Assembly: GCF_003634455.1 (NCBI RefSeq)
Contig: NZ_RBLC01000001.1
Location: 1,375,927 to 1,439,926, forward strand
Origin: Flavobacterium endophyticum
GTDB lineage: Bacteria > Bacteroidota > Bacteroidia > Flavobacteriales > Flavobacteriaceae
Direction of reading: 5' to 3'
Length of the DNA stretch: 64,000 nucleotides
This document shows, in pieces, positions 35,204 through 43,801 of the stretch. A program made the position numbers and the translations under genes. The notes under the pieces are model-generated. The model ran no database searches. It was not told the DNA's origin and worked only from the letters and a program-made list of their open reading frames with translations. Within the stretch, counting starts at the first letter, position 1. Each line of letters opens with the position of its first letter.

Positions 35204-35211
35204 CAAAGATA
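35204..35211 (-). promoter_or_regulatory. -7 promoter box of gdhA
   Basis: The minus strand reads TATCTTTG, a perfect -7 box, 48 nt upstream of the gdhA ATG. It predicts a leader of about 42 nt. Confidence 0.55.
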
Positions 35212-35382
35212 CATCTTATAGAAATATTTGGAGTTTTTTTTTTGATTTCTCAATAGATTTATTTTTTTGTTAGGAAATCTTAATCAATTTTGTTTTTAGT
35301 GTGGCGTTTTTAAAGTTTTTATGATATTTTTTGAAGCAAAAAACTATTTTTCTTTTTTTTTTCTAAGTGCATGATGTTTTTA

Positions 35383-35390
35383 TATATTTG
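35383..35390 (+). promoter_or_regulatory. -7 promoter box of the outer-membrane protein gene
   Basis: TATATTTG is a perfect -7 box, ending 25 nt before the ATG at 35416. It lies inside a longer in-frame extension and so supports that start. Confidence 0.5.
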
Positions 35391-35415
35391 TCTGAAATTA
35401 TTTAAATATAATCAG

Positions 35416-36195
35416 ATGCCCAGAATCTATTTTTTAATTCTAGCATTGGCTTTTGGAGGGCTAAATGCTGCTTTTGCTCAATTTGGCTTTTCGCATGAAA
35501 TTGGAGTAATTGTGGGACCTGTAGCAATGCAGTCTGACTATGGCGAACGCCATGATTTAAGCACCAATGCTGGGAATACAGGTTTTGGCATCGGACTTGT
35601 CCACTATCTTAATTTTTCCTACAAGGCAGAATGTAACTGTTATACTCCGGAAACTTATTTCAACGACCATTTCAAGGTAAGAACAGAATTATCATACAGC
35701 AAAACCAATCTGCAGCATTTTGGAAAATGGGTTGAGGACAGCAGGACTTCCGTAACCGCTGAGCAATTGAGAAATATGAGAGGAAGCACTGCAATCACGA
35801 ATATCGGAATGCAACTAGAATATTTTCCACTCAGCATTAGAGATTTCACGGCAACTACAGGAAGCTGGGCGCCTTTTGTAAGCCTAGGAGCCCAATTCAG
35901 CCATTACAATCCTGAAGCTTCATCTACGACAGGACCGCTGACTGTCATCAATACTCCTATAAAATACCGCGATGCTTTTACGAATGATTCTGGAACTGTA
36001 TGGTCTGTCGTTAGTAGTGTTGGAACACGATATAAATTAAACGAAATGTCTGATTTGATGCTGGACTTGAGATTCCAATATTATTTTTCGGACTGGGTAG
36101 ACGGACTGCGACCAAATCCAGACCGTTATTCTGAAAACAAGGCCAATGATTGGCTGATATGGCTGAATGTAGGCTATATTTATTACTTGAACTAA
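35416..36195 (+). CDS. Outer-membrane beta-barrel-like protein (THC0290_0291-type family)
   Basis: This 259-residue protein has a signal peptide (MPRIYFLILALAFGGLNAAFAQ). The mature part has alternating aromatic strands, GIGLVHYLNFSYKAE, an AECNCYTPETYF insertion with two Cys, and a C-terminal LIWLNVGYIYYLN ending that fits a barrel strand. I recall a Flavobacteriaceae family annotated THC0290_0291 that looks like this; its function is unknown. It is monocistronic, between its own promoter and a bidirectional terminator. Confidence 0.75.
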   Translation: MPRIYFLILALAFGGLNAAFAQFGFSHEIGVIVGPVAMQSDYGERHDLSTNAGNTGFGIGLVHYLNFSYKAECNCYTPETYFNDHFKVRTELSYSKTNLQHFGKWVEDSRTSVTAEQLRNMRGSTAITNIGMQLEYFPLSIRDFTATTGSWAPFVSLGAQFSHYNPEASSTTGPLTVINTPIKYRDAFTNDSGTVWSVVSSVGTRYKLNEMSDLMLDLRFQYYFSDWVDGLRPNPDRYSENKANDWLIWLNVGYIYYLN

Positions 36196-36210
36196 TAGAA
36201 CAAACATAAA

Positions 36211-36245
36211 AAAAGTCCCGATTGAATCAATCGGGACTTTTTGTT
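36211..36245. terminator. Bidirectional terminator between convergent genes
   Basis: An 11- to 12-bp GC-containing stem (36214-36225 with 36227-36238) is flanked by A-runs upstream and T-runs downstream. It can terminate both the barrel-protein gene and the convergent cystathionine gamma-synthase gene, whose stop begins at 36246. Confidence 0.9.
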
Positions 36246-37391
36246 TTATTGCAATGCTTGTTTTAAATCTTCTATCAAATCATCAATGTCTTCGACACCA
36301 ACGCTCAATCGAACCAAGTCGTCTGTAATTCCTATTTCTTTCCTCTTGTCTTCTGGAATTGAAGCATGCGTCATTAACGCGGGGTGGTTTGCCAATGATT
36401 CTACGCCTCCTAAAGATTCAGCGAGTGTAAATACCTGTAATTTTTCTAGGAAACTAATCGCGTCTTCTTTTTTGCCTGATTCAAAGGTGAAAGACACCAT
36501 TCCTCCAAAGCCATTTTTCATTTGCTTTTTAGCAATTTCATGAAACGGATGCGATTCTAATCCTGGATAATAAACCGTTTTTACTTTTGGATGATTATTC
36601 AGGAATTCTGTAACCTTTGCTCCATTTTCGCAATGTCTCTGAACTCTTAAATGCAACGTCTTGATTCCTCTCAATACCAAGAAAGAATCTTGTGGGCCAA
36701 GCGTTGCTCCTGTCGCAAATTGTTGGAAATGCAATTGCTCTCCTAAAGCTTCGTCTTTTACAATCAAGGCTCCGGCAATAACATCGGAATGTCCGCCCAA
36801 GTATTTTGTAGCAGAATGCATGACAATATCCGCTCCCAAATCCAATGGTTTTTGCAAGTAAGGCGTTGCAAAAGTATTATCGACAGCAAAAAGCAATTTT
36901 TTCTCTTTTGTAATCTTGGCAATCGCTTCGATATCTGCCAATTTCATCAACGGGTTCGTAGGTGTTTCCACCCATACCAATTTGGTATTTTCGTTAATCA
37001 GCGACTTGAATTTCTCCAGATCGTTCATATCTACAAAATGGAACTTGATACCAGAATCTTTATAAATTCTAGTAAACATTCTGTAAGTTCCGCCGTACAA
37101 ATCATCCATTGCAATCACTTCGTCACCTGCCTTGAAAGATCTCAAAACGCAGTCTGTAGCCGCCAATCCAGATGAAAAAGCCAGTCCTTTTGTTCCGTTT
37201 TCAATACTAGCCAAAGCATTTTCTAAGGCTGTACGTGTCGGGTTTGAAGCTCTACTGTATTCATAATCTCCAATAGGCTGCCCTGGGCTTGACTGAACGA
37301 AAGTTGAAGTTTGATAAACAGGAGGCATGACGGCTCCCGTACTCGGGTCGTGATGCTGTCCTCCGTGGATCACTTTAGTGTTAAATTTCAT
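36246..37391 (-). CDS. Cystathionine gamma-synthase-type PLP enzyme
   Basis: This 381-residue enzyme belongs to the Cys/Met-metabolism PLP family. The PLP lysine is Lys196 in SATKYLGGHSD, with other landmarks YSRASNPTR at 45-53 and SSGLAA at 73-78. Family members are cystathionine gamma-synthase (methionine synthesis) and gamma- or beta-lyases. They cannot be told apart safely by eye, although the start MKFNTKVIHGGQHHDPSTGAV is usual for proteins annotated as the synthase or gamma-lyase. It acts in the cytosol in sulphur amino-acid metabolism. A -7 box lies at 37424-37431 and the gene is monocistronic. Confidence 0.88.
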   Translation of the reverse strand: MKFNTKVIHGGQHHDPSTGAVMPPVYQTSTFVQSSPGQPIGDYEYSRASNPTRTALENALASIENGTKGLAFSSGLAATDCVLRSFKAGDEVIAMDDLYGGTYRMFTRIYKDSGIKFHFVDMNDLEKFKSLINENTKLVWVETPTNPLMKLADIEAIAKITKEKKLLFAVDNTFATPYLQKPLDLGADIVMHSATKYLGGHSDVIAGALIVKDEALGEQLHFQQFATGATLGPQDSFLVLRGIKTLHLRVQRHCENGAKVTEFLNNHPKVKTVYYPGLESHPFHEIAKKQMKNGFGGMVSFTFESGKKEDAISFLEKLQVFTLAESLGGVESLANHPALMTHASIPEDKRKEIGITDDLVRLSVGVEDIDDLIEDLKQALQ

Positions 37392-37423
37392 ATAAATGAT
37401 TATTTAAGTATCAATATTTTGGA

Positions 37424-37431
37424 CAAATTTA
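37424..37431 (-). promoter_or_regulatory. -7 promoter box of the cystathionine gamma-synthase-type gene
   Basis: The minus strand reads TAAATTTG, a perfect -7 box, 33 nt upstream of the ATG at 37391. Confidence 0.5.
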
Positions 37432-37485
37432 CCTTTTAATTTTGTTCTAAAAACGCTATATTTATAAATAATTAACAAAGCTGTC

Positions 37486-38256
37486 ATGAAACGTATCGTA
37501 TTATTCCTCGCACTATCGCTCGCTTTTGCAAGCTGTCAAAAAGACAAGAAAGATGGATCTGAATTGAAAGCAGTTGATTTCCAATCGAAAACTTTCGAAA
37601 AGAAGACAACATTGCCTTGCAAGGGAGATATCTGTGCCGAAGTAAAAATTACGGTTCCGGAAGCTTCTAACATTCCTGTAGTGGCCGACAGCATCAATAA
37701 GAAAATTTTCACTACGGTTCGCGGCATCGTTTATTTTGGCGAAAAGCCTTATAACGGAAAAACCTATGAAGAAATCATGGCGTCGTTTATCAATTCTTAT
37801 GAAGAACTGAAGAAAGAATTTCCAGACGAAACTTTAGGGTGGGAAGCAAAAGTAGATGCAAAAGTGGATTATACTTCTGACAAAGTCTTGAATATAAAAT
37901 TGCACCATTATACGTATACTGGCGGTGCCCATGGCTACGAAGGAAACCGTTCCTTGCTCTTTAATCCTGAAACGGGAAAAGAGCTGACACGAAAAGATTT
38001 CCTGAAAGACGAAGCTGGCTTTAAATCTTTTGCTGAAAAAGAATTCCGAAAAAAATATAAAATTCCAGCCGGGCCTATCAACGCTACAGGGCTCATGTTT
38101 GAAAACGAAGTTTTTGACCTGCCACAAACTATCTTCTTTACTAAAAATGGACTGTTACTGCATTATAACACCTATGAAGTTGCTTCGTATGCGGATGGCC
38201 CGAAAGAATTATTGCTGCCTTACGACCAATTGACCAATTATTTGTTGATCAAATAA
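37486..38256 (+). CDS. DUF4163/DUF3298-type lipoprotein
   Basis: This 256-residue protein has a lipoprotein signal peptide (LSLAFASC, lipidated Cys17). Middle sequence matches the DUF4163-like part (beta-rich, up to about 120), followed by a DUF3298-like domain with HHYTYTGGAHGYEGNRSL and AEKEFRKKY. The same pair of domains occurs in the extracytoplasmic part of anti-sigma factor RsiV, which binds lysozyme. The function of the free lipoproteins is unknown. A -7-like TATATTTA lies at 37457-37464. It converges on the DinB-like gene, with stops 1 nt apart. Confidence 0.85.
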   Translation: MKRIVLFLALSLAFASCQKDKKDGSELKAVDFQSKTFEKKTTLPCKGDICAEVKITVPEASNIPVVADSINKKIFTTVRGIVYFGEKPYNGKTYEEIMASFINSYEELKKEFPDETLGWEAKVDAKVDYTSDKVLNIKLHHYTYTGGAHGYEGNRSLLFNPETGKELTRKDFLKDEAGFKSFAEKEFRKKYKIPAGPINATGLMFENEVFDLPQTIFFTKNGLLLHYNTYEVASYADGPKELLLPYDQLTNYLLIK

Positions 38257-38712
38257 TTACAAAAACTTCTTGATTGACATCATCATGCCCAAGTGCATTG
38301 CTTCATGGTAATAATTATAGGCAATGGCTCCTTCTGCGTTTCGAATCGTAAATCCTTGGTTGTTCGTAAACTGATGGTAGTTTTTAAAAATCTGATTCTC
38401 GAAATCGGTTTTGGTCTGGTTGATGGTTTCAAAAAGCAATTCCTTAATTTCATCGACTTCTTTTTGCGTAAGATCTGATTCTGGCCTGGTTCCTTTTTGG
38501 TATTTCGAAATCATCTCATCCGAAACCATTGTCGGAAGCCCTGATAATTTATACACCAATAATTGCTGTACGACAATAATATGGGCTATATTCCAAATTA
38601 AGTTATTATTGAAACCATCCGGAACCTTGTTTAGTTGTTCCAAAGAATAATTTTGCAGGTAGTTTTCGAGAACCTTTCTGCTTTGTGTTGTAATATCAAA
38701 TGCTTCGTGCAT
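38257..38712 (-). CDS. DinB-family protein
   Basis: This 151-residue four-helix-bundle protein has metal-site histidines in IWNIAHIIVVQQ (His49) and YHEAMHLGMM near the C-terminus, the usual three-His pattern of the DinB/YfiT superfamily. Members include thiol-dependent S-transferases (bacillithiol or mycothiol) and damage-induced proteins of unknown role. The gene is single, directly abutting the convergent lipoprotein gene. The specific function is unknown. Confidence 0.85.
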   Translation of the reverse strand: MHEAFDITTQSRKVLENYLQNYSLEQLNKVPDGFNNNLIWNIAHIIVVQQLLVYKLSGLPTMVSDEMISKYQKGTRPESDLTQKEVDEIKELLFETINQTKTDFENQIFKNYHQFTNNQGFTIRNAEGAIAYNYYHEAMHLGMMMSIKKFL

Positions 38713-38783
38713 GTTTTTTTTGATAAAAATACATCTTTTTCGCCATAAATAAATTTTCTTTGCGTTACTTAAATTTCACAAAG

Positions 38784-39137
38784 ATGAACAACAAAATATA
38801 TTATTTAGCCTCTTGCGATACATGTCGAAAAATCATAAAGTCGCTTCCGAATACTGACAAATTGGAATTTCACGATATCCGTCAAAATCCGATTACAGTA
38901 GCAGAACTGGATGAAATGTATAAACTTTCAGGAAGCTATGAAGCGCTATTCAGCAAAAAAGCGCAGCTTTATAAATCTTTGGACTTGAAAAACAAAAACC
39001 TAAAAGAGCTAGATTTCAAAAAATATCTTTTGGAGCATTATACTTTCTTAAGCCGTCCTGTTTTTATTATCGACGGAAAAATCTACATCGGCAACAGCCA
39101 AAAGAACATTCTTGAAGTAGCCAAAGCGCTTTCTTAA
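38784..39137 (+). CDS. ArsC/Spx-family thioredoxin-fold protein
   Basis: This 117-residue protein begins MNNKIYYLASCDTCRK, with a CxxC at positions 11-14. It then has FHDIRQNPIT and a FLSRPVFIIDGKIYIG ending, the ArsC/Spx fold. Such proteins are arsenate reductases or Spx-like RNA polymerase partners. CxxC plus the lack of the Arg triad at the usual place leave the choice open. I start it at ATG 38784 because a TTTCTTTG -7-like box (38755-38762) covers the longer frame. The EamA gene starts in the next base after its stop, so they share a transcript. Confidence 0.85.
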   Translation: MNNKIYYLASCDTCRKIIKSLPNTDKLEFHDIRQNPITVAELDEMYKLSGSYEALFSKKAQLYKSLDLKNKNLKELDFKKYLLEHYTFLSRPVFIIDGKIYIGNSQKNILEVAKALS

Positions 39138-40034
39138 ATGTCTACACGAAATTGGGCCCTGCTCGGTGCCTTGATGGTTTCCATCATCTATGGAGTGACG
39201 TTTACGATTGCCAAAGACGTAATGCCGGAATTTGTAAAGCCTTTCGGATTTATTGTCTTGCGAGTTGGCGGTTCCGCCCTTTTGTTTTGGCTGATCGCGC
39301 TTTTTATTAAAGCAGAAAAAATTGCGCTGAATGATTTTCCGAGGATTATTGCTTCCGCTTTCTTTGGCGTGGCCCTTAATATGCTTACCTTTTTTGAAGG
39401 ATTGAGTCTTACTTCACCTATTATGGCTTCTGTAATCATGGTTACGACGCCTATGATTGTCTTGGTATTGTCTGCCATTATCATGAAGGAAAAAATCCTC
39501 AAATGGAAGGCTTTTGGAATCGTATTAGGATTAGCCGGAACCGTCTTGCTAATTCTATATGGAAAAAGCATCGGCAATGCCTCGAATGCCATGTGGGGAA
39601 ACTTTTTGGTTTTTGTGAATGCCGTTTCCTATGGCTTTTACCTGATTATTGTCAAACAGCTGATGGAAAAATACAATGCCTTTTCCTTCGTCAAATGGAT
39701 CTATTTGTTTGGATTTATCATGGTATTACCTTTCGGATGGAAGCAGGTGCAGGAAATACAATGGGAGATTATTCCAACGTCTATTTATGCCAAAATACTA
39801 TTTGTCGTAGTAATTTCAACATTCCTTACCTACCTGTTGAATCTTTTGTCTATGAAAGAACTAAAGCCTACTATTGTTGCCGTTTTTATCTACCTTCAGC
39901 CCTTTTTTGCAACTGTATTCGCTATCGGTTTGGGAAAAGACGAATTGAGCTTCGTAAAAATCATTTCGGCTACTATGATCTTTTTAGGAGTCTATTTGGT
40001 CACGCAAAAGAAAAAACAGCTCTCAAGCAGTTGA
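39138..40034 (+). CDS. EamA-family transporter (DMT superfamily)
   Basis: This 298-residue membrane protein shows ten hydrophobic segments in two repeats of five, the EamA layout. The first helix holds SIIYGVTFTIAK and each repeat ends with a GVYLV or GTVLLI strand. Such exporters move metabolites or amino acids out of the cell; the substrate is unknown. Its ATG follows the ArsC-like stop codon directly (TAAATG), so translational coupling is likely. Confidence 0.9.
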   Translation: MSTRNWALLGALMVSIIYGVTFTIAKDVMPEFVKPFGFIVLRVGGSALLFWLIALFIKAEKIALNDFPRIIASAFFGVALNMLTFFEGLSLTSPIMASVIMVTTPMIVLVLSAIIMKEKILKWKAFGIVLGLAGTVLLILYGKSIGNASNAMWGNFLVFVNAVSYGFYLIIVKQLMEKYNAFSFVKWIYLFGFIMVLPFGWKQVQEIQWEIIPTSIYAKILFVVVISTFLTYLLNLLSMKELKPTIVAVFIYLQPFFATVFAIGLGKDELSFVKIISATMIFLGVYLVTQKKKQLSSS

Positions 40035-40095
40035 TTCCTGCTGTTTTGCCTATAATCTAATTTGTCTCGCCTGAAAACGACTCAATACTTTTTAT

Positions 40096-40103
40096 TACAT
40101 TTG
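40096..40103 (+). promoter_or_regulatory. -7 promoter box of the YicC-family gene
   Basis: TACATTTG is a perfect -7 box ending 19 nt before the ATG at 40123. A TTG six nt upstream of that ATG is less likely to be the start. Confidence 0.55.
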
Positions 40104-40122
40104 TAGCTATTTAAATTTGAAT

Positions 40123-40980
40123 ATGATACAATCAATGACTGGTTTCGGCAAAGCAACCTTGCAATTGCCTAACAAAAAAATTACCGTTGAAATTAAATCC
40201 CTAAACAGTAAAGGTTTGGATTTAAATGTGAGAACGCCTTACGTTTATCGCGAAATGGAATTGGGACTTCGAAATCAGATTGCTCAGAAATTAGAAAGAG
40301 GAAAGATCGATTTTTCTTTATTTATAGAAATTACAGGCGAAGAAACTTCGTCAAAAATCAACGTGCCTATCGTAAAAGCCTATATCAATCAGCTGAAACT
40401 AGTGGTTGACGGCGACGAAACGGAATTGCTGAAAATGGCTGTCAGAATGCCTGATGCCTTAAAAACAGAACGCGAAGAGCTGGATGAAAACGAATGGAAA
40501 GTTATTCAAGGCGTAATCGACCAAGGATTGGAAAATATCCAAGAATTCAGAAACTCTGAAGGCGTAGCTCTTGAAAAAGAATTCCTTTTAAGAATTGGCA
40601 ACATACTCGCTCTCATGAATGAAACAGTAGCGCTAGACGGCGAACGAATTGAAACGGTTAAAAACCGTTTGAAAACCGCCATCGAAGAACTCAATGTCAA
40701 TGTAGACGAAAATCGTTTTGAGCAGGAATTGATTTTCTATCTTGAAAAATACGATATTACCGAAGAAAAAGTACGCTTGGAAAACCACTTGAATTATTTT
40801 ATAGAAACGCTGGCGGGTAACGAAGCTAATGGTAGAAAACTAGGATTCATCACTCAAGAAATTGGAAGAGAAATCAACACGATGGGTTCCAAATCGAACC
40901 ATGCGCAGATGCAAAAACTTGTAGTCCAGATGAAAGACGAGCTGGAAAAAATCAAAGAACAGGTACTAAACGTTCTGTAG
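40123..40980 (+). CDS. yicC: YicC/YloC-family endoribonuclease
   Basis: This 285-residue protein begins MIQSMTGFGKA, the family signature. It ends MGSKSNHAQMQKLVVQMKDELEKIKEQVLN with the usual coiled region. DUF1732-type sequence with GFITQEIGREINTM is also present. YicC and YloC are described as RNA endonucleases affecting sRNA stability. The gmk gene follows after 95 nt, the usual bacterial neighbourhood of yicC and gmk. Confidence 0.93.
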   Translation: MIQSMTGFGKATLQLPNKKITVEIKSLNSKGLDLNVRTPYVYREMELGLRNQIAQKLERGKIDFSLFIEITGEETSSKINVPIVKAYINQLKLVVDGDETELLKMAVRMPDALKTEREELDENEWKVIQGVIDQGLENIQEFRNSEGVALEKEFLLRIGNILALMNETVALDGERIETVKNRLKTAIEELNVNVDENRFEQELIFYLEKYDITEEKVRLENHLNYFIETLAGNEANGRKLGFITQEIGREINTMGSKSNHAQMQKLVVQMKDELEKIKEQVLNVL

Positions 40981-41075
40981 AACGCTTTTGGCCGCAAGCT
41001 TTAGGCTTTAGCAAAAAAACAATAAACAATCCACTTAGCTTAAGGCATATAGCGTTAAGCTTAAAGCATAAAACA

Positions 41076-41651
41076 ATGAATAACGGCAAATTAATAGTTT
41101 TTTCGGCTCCTTCCGGCTCAGGAAAAACTACGATAGTGAGATATCTTTTGGAACAAAAAGAACTGCATTTAGACTTTTCTATTTCTGCAACTTCGCGCGA
41201 AAAAAGAGGAGAAGAAATTGACGGCAGGGATTATTACTTTTTATCTGCATCCGAATTCCAAAAGAAAATTGAAGAAGATGCTTTTGTAGAATATGAAGAA
41301 GTCTACAAAAACAATTATTATGGAACGCTGAAAAGCGAGCTGGAAAGAATCTGGGCCGAAGGCAAGCACGTAATTTTCGACATTGACGTGATTGGCGGCT
41401 TGAACATAAAAAAGCAATATCCAAAACAAACGTTGGCCGTTTTTGTTAGCCCGCCTTCTGTTGAAGAACTAGAAAGAAGACTACGTTTCCGTCAGACAGA
41501 AACGGATGAAAAGATACAGATGCGCCTCGCAAAAGCAGAAAAAGAAATCGCAAAAGCAAATGAATTCGATGTCATCTTAAAGAATTACGATTTGGAAATT
41601 GCAAAAAATGATGCTTATAAATTGGTTTACGATTATTTGAAAATGATTTAA
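41076..41651 (+). CDS. gmk: Guanylate kinase
   Basis: This 191-residue enzyme phosphorylates GMP to GDP. The P-loop is SAPSGSGKTTIVR at residues 9-21. SREKRGEEIDGRDYYF binds GMP, and VIFDIDVIGG holds the nucleotide-fold acid. The length is typical. It is followed by nadD after 63 nt that contain a strong hairpin. Confidence 0.96.
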   Translation: MNNGKLIVFSAPSGSGKTTIVRYLLEQKELHLDFSISATSREKRGEEIDGRDYYFLSASEFQKKIEEDAFVEYEEVYKNNYYGTLKSELERIWAEGKHVIFDIDVIGGLNIKKQYPKQTLAVFVSPPSVEELERRLRFRQTETDEKIQMRLAKAEKEIAKANEFDVILKNYDLEIAKNDAYKLVYDYLKMI

Positions 41652-41660
41652 TAAGGTGTT

Positions 41661-41693
41661 GAGTTGCTAAGGTTCCAAGAGCCTTAGCAACTC
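41661..41693. repeat. Perfect 12-bp inverted repeat between gmk and nadD
   Basis: Arms 41661-41672 and 41682-41693 are exact reverse complements with a 9-nt loop. There is no T-run after it, so it may be an RNA processing or attenuating hairpin or a dispersed repeat rather than a terminator. Confidence 0.7.
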
Positions 41694-41714
41694 AGAACTT
41701 TAGTCCCTTAAAAA

Positions 41715-42296
41715 ATGAAAGTAGGATTATATTTCGGAACATTCAACCCCATCCATGTCGGCCACCTCATCATTGCCAACCACATGGCCGAGTTTTCAGA
41801 TTTGGATCAAGTCTGGATGGTCGTAACGCCGCACAATCCTTTAAAAAAGAAAAGCACGCTATTAGAAGACCACCATCGCCTGGAAATGGTTTTTCTGGCA
41901 ACAGAAGAGTATCCAAAATTAAAACCTTCTGACATCGAATTTAAATTGCCGCAGCCTAATTATACAGTAACTACTTTAGCTTATCTCCAAGAGAAATTTC
42001 CAAATCATGAGTTTTCATTAATTATGGGCGAAGACAACCTAAATTCGTTTCACAAATGGAAAAACTACGATGTTATTCTCGAAAATCATGAAATTTATGT
42101 CTATCCGAGGATTTCAACGGAAATCATAAGCTCTGAATTTGTAAACCATCCGAAGATTCATATTATTGATGCGCCGATTGTTGAGATTTCTTCGACTAAA
42201 ATCAGAGAAAGCATCAAAAACGGCAAGAATGCGAAACCGCTATTGCCCGAAAAAGTGTGGGATTATATTGACCATAATTTGTTTTATAAGAAGTAA
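41715..42296 (+). CDS. nadD: Nicotinate-nucleotide adenylyltransferase
   Basis: This 193-residue enzyme joins NaMN and ATP to deamido-NAD. Near the N-terminus it has GTFNPIHVGHL with the (T/H)xGH motif. The C-terminal ISSTKIRESI is the second nucleotidyl-transferase motif. The length is normal. The Crp-like gene starts 5 nt after its stop, so they share a transcript. Confidence 0.95.
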   Translation: MKVGLYFGTFNPIHVGHLIIANHMAEFSDLDQVWMVVTPHNPLKKKSTLLEDHHRLEMVFLATEEYPKLKPSDIEFKLPQPNYTVTTLAYLQEKFPNHEFSLIMGEDNLNSFHKWKNYDVILENHEIYVYPRISTEIISSEFVNHPKIHIIDAPIVEISSTKIRESIKNGKNAKPLLPEKVWDYIDHNLFYKK

Positions 42297-42301
42297 TCGG
42301 A

Positions 42302-42865
42302 ATGAGCCAAATGTTACGACAGCAAATCGAAAAAATCACGCCACTTACTGATGGCGAATTCGACTATATACTGTCGCATTTTACTCCAAAAAAATATAAA
42401 AAGCACCAATTTTTGATTCAAGAAGGTGAAGATGTGCCAAATGATTTTTTTGTCATAAAAGGCTGTCTTAAAGCTTATCATGTGAGCCAGGACGGAAAGG
42501 AACACATCTTGCAATTTGCGCTTCCAGATTGGTGGATCTGCGATTTTAATGCCTACTTCAACCAGACAAAAGCTACCTTAAACATCGATTGTATTGAAGA
42601 TACCGAAGTGCTCTGCCTTTCCTTATACAATCGTGAAAAACTCTGTTCCGAAATGCACAAGATCGAGCACTTCTTTCGCAGAAAGTCAAACTTCGGCTAT
42701 ATTGCCTTACAGCAAAGAATCTTGTCGATGCTGAATAACAATCCGCAGGAACGCTACGAAAAATTATTACAGCTCTACCCTACTTTATTTCAAAAAGTCC
42801 CTAAAAAACTGATTGCGTCCTATCTTGGCGTTTCGCGTGAAACGTTGAGCCGTTTCAGCACCTAA
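42302..42865 (+). CDS. Crp/Fnr-family transcriptional regulator
   Basis: This 187-residue protein has an N-terminal cNMP-like beta barrel (FLIQEGEDVPNDFFVIKGC, about 38-56). A dimer helix follows, then a C-terminal winged helix with KLIASYLGVSRETLSRFST, which ends directly at the recognition helix. No Fnr-type iron-sulphur cysteine cluster is visible. Bacteroidota have many such regulators that sense unknown signals. The DJ-1-like gene follows after 91 nt and may be a target. Confidence 0.9.
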   Translation: MSQMLRQQIEKITPLTDGEFDYILSHFTPKKYKKHQFLIQEGEDVPNDFFVIKGCLKAYHVSQDGKEHILQFALPDWWICDFNAYFNQTKATLNIDCIEDTEVLCLSLYNREKLCSEMHKIEHFFRRKSNFGYIALQQRILSMLNNNPQERYEKLLQLYPTLFQKVPKKLIASYLGVSRETLSRFST

Positions 42866-42956
42866 GTGACAATTATCACCTCAAATCTGTGACTTTTTCC
42901 CTTTCTTAGAGAGTCATTTCTTCGGAATTTTGTATCTTAATTATAAAAAAGTCATT

Positions 42957-43736
42957 ATGAAAAAAATAATCACTTCGAGCTTGATGGCTATAGCATTTTT
43001 TGCCCTTGCCTTACATCCTGTTCTAGGAAACGCACAAACTAAAAAATCAAAAAAGATGGAAAAGAAAATCTTATTTGTGGTTTCGAGCCACGACAAAAAA
43101 GGAAGCACTGGCGAACATACCGGTTATTATTTAGGAGAAGTTACCCATGCCTGGGAAGTATTAAAAGACCATTATACGATTGATTTCGTGAGTCCAAAGG
43201 GCGGAACACCTCCCGTAGATGGTTTTGATTTGAACGATCCGATCAATAAGAAATTTTGGGATGATGCTGTTTATCACAACAAAATCAACCATTCGATGAA
43301 ACCATCTGAAGTCAATCCAAAAGACTATGTGGCTATCTACTATGCCGGAGGCCATGGCGCAATGTGGGATTTTGCTGATAATACCGAAATTGCCAAAATC
43401 ACTACTGCTATCTATGAAAACAATGGCATTGTTGGAGCCGTTTGTCACGGTCCTGCTGGATTGGTAAATATCAAATTGAGCAATGGCAAGTATTTGGTTG
43501 ATGGCAAAAAGGTAAATGCTTTTACTAATGAAGAAGAAGTGGCAGTCAAACTGGAAAAAGTAGTTCCCTTTGCCCTAGAAACAAAATTGATTGAGCGTGG
43601 TGCCAAATTCGAAAAATCAGGCTTATGGCAACCGCATGTTACTATCGATGAACGATTGGTTACAGGGCAAAATCCACAGTCTGCAAAAGGTGTCGGAGAA
43701 GCCATTTTAAAAGAATTGGAATTATTGAAAAAGTAA
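42957..43736 (+). CDS. DJ-1/PfpI-family protein (Hsp31/glyoxalase III-like), with signal peptide
   Basis: This 259-residue protein has the nucleophile Cys163 in GAVCHGPAGL and the GGHGAMWDF loop of the class I glutamine amidotransferase-like DJ-1 fold. Hsp31/HchA members act on methylglyoxal (glyoxalase III) or as chaperones. The N-terminus MKKIITSSLMAIAFFALALH looks like a signal peptide, and the mature protein could begin after GNAQ. An internal Met34 (KMEKKILFVVS) would give a cytosolic form. It lies between a Crp-like regulator and a YqhD-like aldehyde reductase. Confidence 0.85.
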   Translation: MKKIITSSLMAIAFFALALHPVLGNAQTKKSKKMEKKILFVVSSHDKKGSTGEHTGYYLGEVTHAWEVLKDHYTIDFVSPKGGTPPVDGFDLNDPINKKFWDDAVYHNKINHSMKPSEVNPKDYVAIYYAGGHGAMWDFADNTEIAKITTAIYENNGIVGAVCHGPAGLVNIKLSNGKYLVDGKKVNAFTNEEEVAVKLEKVVPFALETKLIERGAKFEKSGLWQPHVTIDERLVTGQNPQSAKGVGEAILKELELLKK

Positions 43737-43801
43737 TTGTTAACACTCTTTTACGACATCCCAAATTACACGTTTCGTAATTTTACATAAAATTTAAAAC
43801 T

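Noticed and set aside
39503-40060. Plus-strand frame of 185 codons overlapping the EamA gene
   Set aside because: It lies in another frame of the membrane-protein gene and reads as Cys/Trp/Arg-rich nonsense; the EamA frame has ten clean membrane segments.
41661-41693. Terminator after gmk
   Set aside because: The stem is strong but lacks a T-run, so I list it as an inverted repeat only.
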